Shown piece by piece: positions 6,430 to 11,738 of a stretch of 11,738 nt of DNA. Position 1 is the stretch's first letter; every line of letters starts with the position of its first letter. The translations under genes and the position numbers were made by a program. The notes beneath the pieces are model-generated. The model was not told where the DNA came from, did no database searches, and saw only the letters and a program-made list of their open reading frames with translations. This stretch comes from Pusillimonas sp. UBA6240 (GTDB taxonomy: Bacteria > Pseudomonadota > Gammaproteobacteria > Burkholderiales > Burkholderiaceae_B): NCBI GenBank assembly GCA_002441445.1, contig DJWC01000008.1:6000-17737 (forward strand). Reading direction: 5' to 3'.

Positions 6430-7272
6430 ATGATTTTCCAGCTTTTCCGCCGCCTCGCACGTGCCGCGCGGCAGCGCCGCGGCATGGCGATCGACCGCGC
6501 GCATGCCTGCGCGGCCCTGGCGGCATTGGCGCTGCTGGCGGGCTGCTCGGCTTACCGTCCGGGCGGGCTGGACATCGACCGCAGCAAGCAGGCGGTCAGC
6601 CAGAACAGCCGGGTCGAATTCATCGTGCTGCACTATACGTCGGCGAGCAACGATACATCGCTGAAAATCCTTACCGAGCGCAATGTCAGCAGCCATTACC
6701 TGATCACCGACCACCCCGCGCCGCGCGTCTACCAACTGGTGGACGAAAACCGCCGCGCCTGGCATGCGGGCGTCAGCGCCTGGTACAACAGCAGCAACCT
6801 GAACAGCGCATCCATAGGCATAGAAATCGTCAACCCGGGCCGGCGCGGGGACGGCTGGGCGCCCTACCCGCCCAGGCAGATCCAGGTGCTGGCCATATTG
6901 CTCAAAGACATCATCGCGCGGCATCAGATCAAGCCCTTCAATGTCGTGGGCCATAGCGACATCGCGCCCCAGCGCAAGACGGACCCAGGCCCGCTGTTTC
7001 CCTGGAAAGCGCTCGCCGAGCAAGGCATAGGCCGCTGGTACGATGAAAACCTCGCGCGGCGCTTTCTGGCGGAGTTCGCCGCACAGGGACTGCCCGATAT
7101 GGTCTGGGTGCAGAAGGAATTGCGCCGCGTGGGCTACGCCGCGCCCGAAACAGGCATGCTGGACAAGGCCACGCGCAACGTCCTGGCCGCCTTCCAGATG
7201 CATTATCGTCCGCGGTCCTACGACGGCAACCCCGACGCTGAAACCCTGGCCATCCTGAAAGCCCTGCCCTGA
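6430..7272 (+). CDS. amiD: N-acetylmuramoyl-L-alanine amidase, AmiD-like lipoprotein
   Basis: The enzyme cleaves the amide bond between N-acetylmuramic acid and the stem peptide and is expected to be anchored to the outer membrane facing the periplasm. The 280-residue product has a lipoprotein signal ending in LALLAGC with lipidated Cys39. The Amidase_2 zinc domain follows, with ligands His68 (LHYTS), His175 (GHSDIAP) and Asp185 (KTDPG) and catalytic Glu132 (IGIEIVN). A C-terminal PG_binding_1 domain occupies residues about 217-275. Architecture and length match E. coli AmiD (276 residues). A second ATG at 6484 (Met19) would give a more usual 21-residue signal, and neither start has a strong Shine-Dalgarno. 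The residue after Cys is Ser, which favours outer-membrane sorting. It lies 13 bases after the methyltransferase gene, so probably in the same operon. Confidence 0.92.
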   Translation: MIFQLFRRLARAARQRRGMAIDRAHACAALAALALLAGCSAYRPGGLDIDRSKQAVSQNSRVEFIVLHYTSASNDTSLKILTERNVSSHYLITDHPAPRVYQLVDENRRAWHAGVSAWYNSSNLNSASIGIEIVNPGRRGDGWAPYPPRQIQVLAILLKDIIARHQIKPFNVVGHSDIAPQRKTDPGPLFPWKALAEQGIGRWYDENLARRFLAEFAAQGLPDMVWVQKELRRVGYAAPETGMLDKATRNVLAAFQMHYRPRSYDGNPDAETLAILKALP

Positions 7273-7392
7273 CCATGCGCCAACGCGCAAGTTCAGGTTT
7301 ATAGAATCGCCCCTTGAAGTCCCTTCAAACTCCGCTTGACGGGGATTGCGGAGATGGCGGCTGCGCGGGTCGCGCCGGCGGCTTTCGATCCG
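7273..7392. other. Convergent spacer between amiD and msrQ with inverted repeats
   Basis: The 120-base region separates two genes that end toward each other. It contains a short hairpin, TTGAAG-TCC-CTTCAA, at 7314-7328 without a following T run, and an 8-bp inverted repeat, CTTGACGG at 7335-7342 with CCGTCAAG at 7390-7397, the latter overlapping the msrQ stop. These could form a bidirectional transcription barrier or an mRNA 3' end, but neither is a textbook intrinsic terminator. Confidence 0.35.
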
Positions 7393-8082
7393 TCAAGGCG
7401 TATGGGCGCCGCTGCGTCGGGCGCCGCTGCGCCGGGCGCCGCCGCGCCGCCCCAGGAATAGCGCCGCTACCCGCGCCAGCAACAGGACCGCCAGCGCCGC
7501 GCCATAGAGGTAAGGCTCGTTGAAATCATTCTTGCCCGCGCGCACCAGCCAGAAATGCCAGACCGACAACACGGCAATGGCGTAAATACTGCGGTGCAGG
7601 CTTTGCCAGCGGCGGCCCAGGCGGCGTATCCAGCCATGGGTCGAAGTCAAGGCCAGGGCCAGCATGGGGACGAAAGCCAGCATGCCCACGGCAATGAAGG
7701 TGCGCTGCACGATGTCTTCCCACATCGAAGCCAGCGACCAGCCTCTTTCCCAAAAAGCCCAGCCCAGCAGATGCAGACAGGTATAGAAAAAGGCGAACAG
7801 CCCCAGCATGCGCCGCAAGCGCAGCAAGGCGGGCCGGCGCAGCGCGCGGCGCAGCGGGGTGATGGACAGCGTGAGCAGCAAGGCCGCCAGAGCCCAAATA
7901 CCGGATGAGCGGATCAGGAACTCGGGCGGGTTGGCGCCCAGCCCGCCGGTATAGCCCAGCCAGAACCATCGGGCCAGCGGGTAGAGGCAGAGCAGAAAAA
8001 CCAGCGGCTTGGTCCGCCCCACCTGCTTCGCCGTCCAGGCGCCGTCCGTTCGCGGACCACTCTCTTCAAGCATCATCGGCAT
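7393..8082 (-). CDS. msrQ: Protein-methionine-sulfoxide reductase heme-binding subunit MsrQ
   Basis: MsrQ is a heme b membrane protein that passes electrons from the respiratory chain or a flavin reductase to periplasmic MsrP. The 229-residue product has about six hydrophobic segments, beginning PLVFLLCLYPLARWFWL (residues 26-42), and the conserved heme-ligand histidines His104 (YTCLHLLGW), His163 (SLHRSIYA) and His176 (VWHFWL). It follows msrP by 40 bases on the same strand, the usual order. Three possible starts lie close together (ATG at 8082, 8076 and 8073). The N-terminal 25 residues are hydrophilic and not typical of the family, so a later start remains possible. The C-terminal tail carries repeated GARRS units from a 15-bp tandem DNA repeat. 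Confidence 0.94.
   Translation of the reverse strand: MPMMLEESGPRTDGAWTAKQVGRTKPLVFLLCLYPLARWFWLGYTGGLGANPPEFLIRSSGIWALAALLLTLSITPLRRALRRPALLRLRRMLGLFAFFYTCLHLLGWAFWERGWSLASMWEDIVQRTFIAVGMLAFVPMLALALTSTHGWIRRLGRRWQSLHRSIYAIAVLSVWHFWLVRAGKNDFNEPYLYGAALAVLLLARVAALFLGRRGGARRSGARRSGAHTP
7404..7448. repeat. 15-bp tandem repeat, three copies, in the msrQ 3' end
   Basis: GGGCGCCGCTGCGTC (7404-7418), GGGCGCCGCTGCGCC (7419-7433) and GGGCGCCGCCGCGCC (7434-7448) are head-to-tail copies differing by one or two bases. On the minus strand they encode a repeated five-residue GARRS-like unit at the cytoplasmic-type C-terminus of MsrQ. Copy-number change would keep the reading frame. Confidence 0.85.
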
Positions 8083-8122
8083 CCCCGATCGCGAGCTTCA
8101 GGACCCGGGCTTTGCGGGGCCA

Positions 8123-9088
8123 TCAATAATTCGCCCTCAGGTCCATGCCTTGATACAGGGACGCCACTTGCTCGCCATAGCCGTTGAACATCTGCGTCTT
8201 GACCCGGGGCGCGAAAAAGCCGTCGCCGATGCGGCGCTCGGTCGCCTGGCTCCAGCGCGGATGCGGCACATCCGGGTTCACATTGGCGTAAAAGCCATAT
8301 TCGGAAGGCGCGGCTTTCATCCAGCTGCTGGCGGGCATCTTTTCCACCAGCCTTATCTTCACCAGGGATTTCGCGGACTTGAAACCGTATTTCCAGGGGA
8401 CGGCCAGGCGCAGCGGAGCGCCGTTCTGGTTGGGCAGCAGCTTGCCGTACACCCCAAAAACCAGCATGGCCAAGGGATGCATGGCTTCGTCCATGCGTAA
8501 GGCTTCTATATAGGGCCAGTCCAGGATGCGGTCTTCCAGGCCGGGCATATTGCCCGGCTGGACGGCGGAAATGAATTCCACATACTTGGCTTTGCCGGTG
8601 GGTTCGACCTGCTCGAGCAAGTGCGACAGCGAATATCCCAGCCAGGGAATCACCATGGACCAGGCCTCGACGCAGCGCAGGCGATAAATGCGCTCTTCCA
8701 TGGGCGCCAGCTTCAGCAGATCGTCGATATCGAAGCTGCGCGGCCTGGCGGCCTCGCCTTCGACCTCGACGACCCAGGGCCGGGTCTGCATTTTCCCGGC
8801 GTAATCCATGGGATCCGTCTTGCGTGTGCCGAACTCGTAAAAATTATTGTAGGAAGTCACGTCTTTTTCGGACGTGGGCTTGCTTTCCAGCCAGTATGCC
8901 GGATTGGGCTTGGCCGGCAATTCGGGCAGCGCCGCCCGCGCTGTGGCGGGCAATGCCGACAGCCATCCGGCTCCGCCCAGGGCCGCGGCGCCCAGGCCCG
9001 CCCGCCTGAGCCAGTCGCGGCGCGACTGCCATACTGCCTCAGGCGTGATTTGCGACGGGGGAATAGGCGGCAAATTGGTTTTGGGCAT
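8123..9088 (-). CDS. msrP: Protein-methionine-sulfoxide reductase catalytic subunit MsrP (YedY)
   Basis: MsrP is a periplasmic molybdopterin enzyme that repairs oxidised methionines in envelope proteins, for example after hypochlorite stress, with electrons from MsrQ. The 321-residue precursor has a Tat signal with SRRDWLRR (residues 22-29), a hydrophobic AGLGAAALGGAGWLSAL stretch and an ARA cleavage region near 50-52. The mature part has the molybdenum-ligand Cys139 in YRLRCVEAWSM, the NNFYEFGTRK cofactor segment (81-90), PLAMLVFGVYGKLLPNQNGAPLRL and PWKYGFKSAKS, all hallmarks of YedY. Length is normal. A GGAG nine bases before the ATG supports the start. Export is expected folded, by TatABC. 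A candidate extracytoplasmic-sigma promoter lies about 190 bases upstream. Confidence 0.97.
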   Translation of the reverse strand: MPKTNLPPIPPSQITPEAVWQSRRDWLRRAGLGAAALGGAGWLSALPATARAALPELPAKPNPAYWLESKPTSEKDVTSYNNFYEFGTRKTDPMDYAGKMQTRPWVVEVEGEAARPRSFDIDDLLKLAPMEERIYRLRCVEAWSMVIPWLGYSLSHLLEQVEPTGKAKYVEFISAVQPGNMPGLEDRILDWPYIEALRMDEAMHPLAMLVFGVYGKLLPNQNGAPLRLAVPWKYGFKSAKSLVKIRLVEKMPASSWMKAAPSEYGFYANVNPDVPHPRWSQATERRIGDGFFAPRVKTQMFNGYGEQVASLYQGMDLRANY

Positions 9089-9275
9089 GGCGTCCGCTCC
9101 TTTAGAGTATCCGGGCTTGCTGGCGCCGATACTTTACTCGGATGGACACGCCGGCCGGAGCCAGGCCCGGGCCGCGGAACAATTCACATCGCAAGGATGC
9201 GCAGGCAACAAATCATGCGCAGAGCAACAAACGGTGAGACGCCGAATTCAAGCATATGAGAGCCAGACAAGACAA

Positions 9276-9304
9276 TGAGACTTGCAATGAGGGCCGAAAG
9301 TTCC
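9276..9304 (-). promoter_or_regulatory. Candidate ECF (sigma-E-like) promoter for msrPQ
   Basis: On the minus strand GGAACTT (9304-9298) is followed after 16 bases by GTCTCA (9281-9276). The first element is identical to the sigma-E -35 consensus, and GTC/TC-type -10 boxes are typical of ECF sigma factors. Transcription would start near 9268, giving a leader of about 180 bases. Envelope-stress control of methionine-sulfoxide repair is established in some Proteobacteria, for example SigF with yedY1 in Azospira. Here it is a motif-based inference. Confidence 0.35.
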
Positions 9305-9331
9305 AGCCGCGGACGCCGGCCATGAGACACT

Positions 9332-9389
9332 GGGCGGGACGCGGGCTTCCGCTTGCCGCCTTGCATGGCCTCGGCCCGGCAGCCCGCCC
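9332..9389 (-). terminator. GC-rich stem-loop directly after the HAD phosphatase gene
   Basis: GGGCGGG (9332-9338) pairs perfectly with CCCGCCC (9383-9389), and CGGGC (9342-9346) with GCCCG (9374-9378), leaving a 3/4-base internal loop and a 27-base apical loop. The stem begins at the base next to the stop codon of the minus-strand gene. There is no T run after it, so it is either a Rho-independent terminator of poor quality or a 3'-end stabiliser. Confidence 0.35.
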
Positions 9390-10043
9390 TCAGACCCGAT
9401 CCAGCAGCCAGGACTGCATTTCCGGGACGCTGCCCACCATGACGGTGGGTTCGGCCCGCAGCAGCGTGTCTTTGTCATGCGCGCCGTAAGTGACGGCCAT
9501 GCTGTCGACCCCCGCGGCCGCGGCCATTTGCACATCGTGCGTGGTATCGCCCACCATCAGCACCTGTTCGGGGTCCAGGCTCAGCTCTTCCATGATTTCG
9601 AGCAGCATGGCCGGATGCGGTTTGCTGCAGGACTCGTCGGCGCAGCGGGTGACATGAAAATGCGCATGCAACTGCATGTTCTGCAACACCCTGTCCAGAC
9701 CCTTGCGGCTCTTGCCGGTTGCGACGCCCAGGGCGACCTGGCGGGCTTTCAGGCTGGCCAGCAAGTCGGTGATGCCGTCGAACAGCTTGATGCCGGCATC
9801 CCTGGCCAGGAAGTGATGGCGATAGCGTTCTATGAACAAGGGGTATTGGTCGGCCGTCAGCGTCGGCACGCATCGATACAAGGCGCTTTCCAGGGACAAG
9901 CCTATCACCCAGCGCGCATCGTGATCCAGCGGTATCGGCAGGCCGACGTCGCCGCAGGCGCCCTGGATGGCCGCCACGATGGAATGCGTGGAATCCATGA
10001 CTGTACCGTCCCAATCGAATACCACGGCGGCATAACGCTTCAC
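9390..10043 (-). CDS. HAD-IA family hydrolase, phosphoglycolate phosphatase-like
   Basis: This is a haloacid-dehalogenase superfamily phosphatase, probably magnesium-dependent and cytoplasmic. The 217-residue protein has all four motifs: DWDGTVMDS with Asp10 nucleophile and Asp12, ATGKS at 108-112, Lys141 in SKPHPAML, and GDTTHD at 165-170. The helical cap domain lies at about 17-85. It resembles the Gph/PGP subgroup, but the physiological substrate cannot be read from sequence, so no symbol is given. The start is GTG, inside the sequence GTGA that also contains the rluC stop, so the two genes are translationally coupled. A HAD phosphatase next to rluC is a recurrent betaproteobacterial arrangement. 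Confidence 0.92.
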   Translation of the reverse strand: MKRYAAVVFDWDGTVMDSTHSIVAAIQGACGDVGLPIPLDHDARWVIGLSLESALYRCVPTLTADQYPLFIERYRHHFLARDAGIKLFDGITDLLASLKARQVALGVATGKSRKGLDRVLQNMQLHAHFHVTRCADESCSKPHPAMLLEIMEELSLDPEQVLMVGDTTHDVQMAAAAGVDSMAVTYGAHDKDTLLRAEPTVMVGSVPEMQSWLLDRV

Positions 10044-11008
10044 GTATCGTGCTCCAGACAGGCCAGGACTTGCAGGCAGGCCGCGGGCAGTTCGGCCTGG
10101 AACGCCAGCGGTTCGCCGGTGATCGGGTGGGGAAATTCCAGCCGGGCGGCGTGCAGAAACATGCGATCGAAGCCCAGGCGGCGAAAATGCGCACGCACTT
10201 CGTCGGACCCGTATTTTTCGTCGCCCACGATGGGATGGCCGCTGGAAGCCAGATGCACCCGGATCTGATGGGTGCGCCCGGTGCGCAGCTCGGCGCCGAC
10301 AAGGCTATAGCGGCCATAGCGTTTTTGCAAGGTGACGATGGTGTGCGCCGGCTTGCCTTGCGGATCCACTTTCACGCGCCGTTCCCCCGACGCCGTCAGC
10401 CATTTGAGCAGCGGCTTGCGTATATGCTGCCTGTCGTTCACCCAATCGCCCACCACCAGGGCCTGGTAATGCTTGCGGCCGCCGCCTTCGCGCATCATGT
10501 CGTGCAGCGCCGTCAGGGCCTTGCGCCGCTTGGCGATGATGAGCAGGCCGGAGGTTTCACGGTCCAGCCGGTGGGCGAGTTCGAGAAAAGGGGCATCGGG
10601 CCGGGCGGCGCGCAATTGCTCGATCACCCCGAAGGACACGCCGCTGCCGCCGTGCACCGCGACGCCGGCCGGCTTGTCGATGACCATCAGCGCGTCGTCT
10701 TCGAACACGATGGGAAAGGTCGCCGGCGGCGCCGCCCGGGACTGCCCGGGCGCAGGCAGCCGCAAAGGCGGGACGCGCACGGTATCGCCATGCTCCAGGC
10801 GGTAGTCGGCGCCTATGCGCCCCCTGTTGACCCTGACTTCCCCGTTGCGTATCGCTTTGTAAAGATGGCTTTTGGGTACGCCCTTGCACAGCCGCAGAAG
10901 GAAATTATCCAGCCTCTGCCCGGCCTGCTCGACGCCGATTTCGACCAAACGCACGCTCGGAACCGGGCTTGGAGCAATAACTGTTTTGCGCATAGGGAAA
11001 AGCGGCAT
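10040..11008 (-). CDS. rluC: 23S rRNA pseudouridine synthase RluC
   Basis: RluC converts uridines 955, 2504 and 2580 of 23S rRNA to pseudouridine in E. coli. The 322-residue protein has an N-terminal S4 RNA-binding domain (about residues 19-80, with AGQRLDNFL and KGVPKSHLYKAIRNGEVRVN) and the RluA-family catalytic domain with DKPAGVAVHGG (111-121), HRLDRETSG with catalytic Asp149, and RTGRTHQIRVHL near residue 243. The neighbourhood (divergent from rne, as in E. coli) supports RluC over RluD. Two starts are possible, ATG at 11008 and ATG at 10993, and neither has a visible Shine-Dalgarno. The outer one abuts the rne -10 box. I found no clear rluC promoter. Confidence 0.95.
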   Translation of the reverse strand: MPLFPMRKTVIAPSPVPSVRLVEIGVEQAGQRLDNFLLRLCKGVPKSHLYKAIRNGEVRVNRGRIGADYRLEHGDTVRVPPLRLPAPGQSRAAPPATFPIVFEDDALMVIDKPAGVAVHGGSGVSFGVIEQLRAARPDAPFLELAHRLDRETSGLLIIAKRRKALTALHDMMREGGGRKHYQALVVGDWVNDRQHIRKPLLKWLTASGERRVKVDPQGKPAHTIVTLQKRYGRYSLVGAELRTGRTHQIRVHLASSGHPIVGDEKYGSDEVRAHFRRLGFDRMFLHAARLEFPHPITGEPLAFQAELPAACLQVLACLEHDT

Positions 11009-11013
11009 ATAAT
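10986..11013 (+). promoter_or_regulatory. rne promoter
   Basis: A perfect TATAAT lies at 11008-11013. The best -35 is TTGCGC at 10986-10991 with a 16-base spacer, matching only the TTG half of the consensus. Transcription would begin at about 11018-11020, 472 bases before the rne start codon. The promoter lies over the first codons of rluC on the other strand, so RNA polymerase binding here and rluC translation-initiation DNA overlap. Confidence 0.6.
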
Positions 11014-11491
11014 CGCGTCAGCCTATAGAGGCTGAAAAAACGCCGGACGTAGAGATGCAAGGGTGCGTCTCCGTTGGGCGACCAAGGCCATATTGTACTG
11101 TACCGCCTGGTTTTCAGCCTCTGGGTCACCAGGTTGCCGGGGCAGCCGGACGCGCGCAAGTGGTGTGGCGAACAGCCCGCTAGCGCCAGTCCCCTGCCAA
11201 CCGCGTGCGACGCGAAATCTTGCAGAGCTTGTCTACGTTTAATGCACCCAGGCGCGAATTCAAATGCGCGTCTGTCGTTCCCAGCAAATTTTTGTCAACC
11301 ACACTTATAGTGAATCTGACCTTCCTGCTGACTGAACTGTGGGCCCACAGGCCCGCCGTGCCATCCTGACACCAGGGCAGGCGCGGCTCCATCTCGTCGG
11401 CCGCTCCCCCATGCAGATTTAGCGCCACACACCCAGTGACCCGCGGTCGTGCGCCGATTAACGGTGCGCCATGACTACGGAGAATCACCTC
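11014..11491 (+). promoter_or_regulatory. Long structured 5' leader of rne
   Basis: The region between the rne -10 box and start codon holds no convincing gene but several stem-loops. A 7-bp hairpin at the extreme 5' end pairs TCAGCCT (11018-11024) with AGGCTGA (11029-11035) around the loop ATAG. A second pairs GAGATGC (11052-11058) with GCGTCTC (11065-11071), one G-U pair included. A third pairs CCTGGT (11106-11111) with ACCAGG (11128-11133). A 14-bp perfect palindrome, CTGTGGGCCCACAG, lies at 11337-11350. In addition AGAGGCTGAAAA (11027-11038) is perfectly complementary to TTTTCAGCCTCT (11111-11122), which would exclude the first and third hairpins. Enteric rne leaders (about 360 bases) mediate autoregulation by RNase E, and a similar role here is inferred. 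Confidence 0.6.
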
Positions 11492-11738
11492 ATGAAACGG
11501 ATGTTGTTCAATGCAACGCATCAAGAAGAATTACGCGTTGCCATTGTCGATGGTCAAAAACTCATTGACTTAGACATTGAAACCGCCGGACGCGAACAGC
11601 GCAAAGGCAATATCTACAAAGGCGTCATCACCCGCATCGAACCCGGGCTGGAAGCCTGCTTCGTCAGCTACGGCGAAGAACGCCACGGTTTCCTGCCCTT
11701 CAAGGAAATCGCCCGCAGCTATTTCAAGGAAGGCGTGG
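11492..11738 (+). CDS. rne: Ribonuclease E, N-terminal fragment
   Basis: RNase E is the endonuclease that starts much of mRNA decay and processes rRNA and tRNA precursors. It is the core of the degradosome at the inner membrane. The 82 complete codons visible read MKRMLFNATHQEELRVAIVDGQKLIDLDIET..., the family N-terminus. KGNIYKGVITRIEPGLEACFVSYGEERHGFLPFKEI begins the S1 RNA-binding domain. The gene runs off the right edge, so the catalytic DNase-I-like domain and the CPxCxGxG zinc link are not seen. Its close relative RNase G (rng) is a possible confusion, but the MKRML start and divergence from rluC favour rne. The start at 11492 has GGAG nine bases upstream. An in-frame ATG at 11471 would add seven residues (MTTENHL) and is less likely. 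Confidence 0.95.
   Translation, partial: MKRMLFNATHQEELRVAIVDGQKLIDLDIETAGREQRKGNIYKGVITRIEPGLEACFVSYGEERHGFLPFKEIARSYFKEGV

Larger units (their letters stand above)
9089..9389. other. 301-base spacer upstream of msrP
   Basis: No convincing gene lies between the end of the HAD phosphatase gene and the start of msrP. The right part holds a GC-rich stem-loop just after the phosphatase stop. The middle is relatively AT-rich compared with the neighbours and contains a candidate minus-strand promoter. The left part leads to the msrP ribosome-binding site. A 60-codon minus-strand frame (9366-9184) has a hydrophobic stretch but no ribosome-binding site and no family resemblance, so it is not called. 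Confidence 0.5.

Noticed and set aside
7298..7310. TATAGAATC-like promoter on the plus strand after amiD
   Set aside because: No -35 partner and no plus-strand gene downstream, only the antisense of msrQ.
9184..9366. 60-codon minus-strand frame with a hydrophobic segment upstream of msrP
   Set aside because: No Shine-Dalgarno. It overlaps the GC-rich stem-loop and the candidate promoter, and its composition looks like chance in GC-rich DNA.
11055..11183. 42-codon frame (MQGCVSVGRP...) in the rne leader, a possible leader peptide
   Set aside because: No good ribosome-binding site, no family resemblance, and the bases are better explained by the leader stem-loops.
1..11738. CRISPR array, tRNA or rRNA gene, prophage, toxin-antitoxin or defence system
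   Set aside because: No regularly spaced repeats, no tRNA-like cloverleaf, and no integrase or other hallmark genes. All coding space is taken by housekeeping or envelope genes.

Overview
The window is a GC-rich stretch of chromosome from a betaproteobacterium, most likely of the order Burkholderiales and the family Alcaligenaceae (Bordetella, Achromobacter and Pusillimonas relatives). The evidence is the gene order yceD-rpmF-plsX-fabH-fabD-fabG-acpP divergent from a YceF-type maf, together with an rne/rluC divergent pair and the character of the encoded proteins. Genus-level placement is inference. Almost everything is conserved housekeeping DNA, and I see no new multi-gene system.

Block 1 (minus strand, 4982 down to 1) is the fatty-acid and phospholipid initiation operon: yceD, rpmF, plsX, fabH, fabD, fabG, and the first 11 bases of acpP at the left edge. 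A good sigma-70-type promoter sits upstream of yceD (-35 at 5084-5089, -10 at 5060-5065), and acpP seems to have its own -10 at 43-48. PlsX makes acyl-phosphate for phospholipid synthesis. FabD charges ACP with malonate, FabH starts the chain and FabG performs the first reduction. RpmF and YceD tie the operon to ribosome synthesis. The spacer between plsX and fabH is filled by a 163-bp, almost fully palindromic, TA-flanked element that looks like a small non-autonomous mobile element. It landed exactly on the plsX stop codon and preserved it.

Block 2 (plus strand, 5114-7272) holds maf (YceF-type nucleotide pyrophosphatase), a shortened and divergent RsmI-family methyltransferase, and an AmiD-like lipoprotein amidase with a C-terminal peptidoglycan-binding domain.

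Block 3 (minus strand, 11008 down to 7393) contains rluC (23S rRNA pseudouridine synthase), a HAD phosphatase coupled to it by a GTGA overlap, a 301-base gap, and then msrP-msrQ, the periplasmic methionine-sulfoxide reductase system. A candidate extracytoplasmic-function sigma promoter lies upstream of msrP.

Block 4 (plus strand, 11014 onward) is the long leader and first 82 codons of rne (RNase E). The leader is about 470 bases, with several hairpins, including two mutually exclusive pairings near the 5' end. RNase E is known in enterics to autoregulate through its leader, so this is the most interesting regulatory stretch. The most notable observations are the plsX-fabH palindromic insertion and the rne leader architecture.
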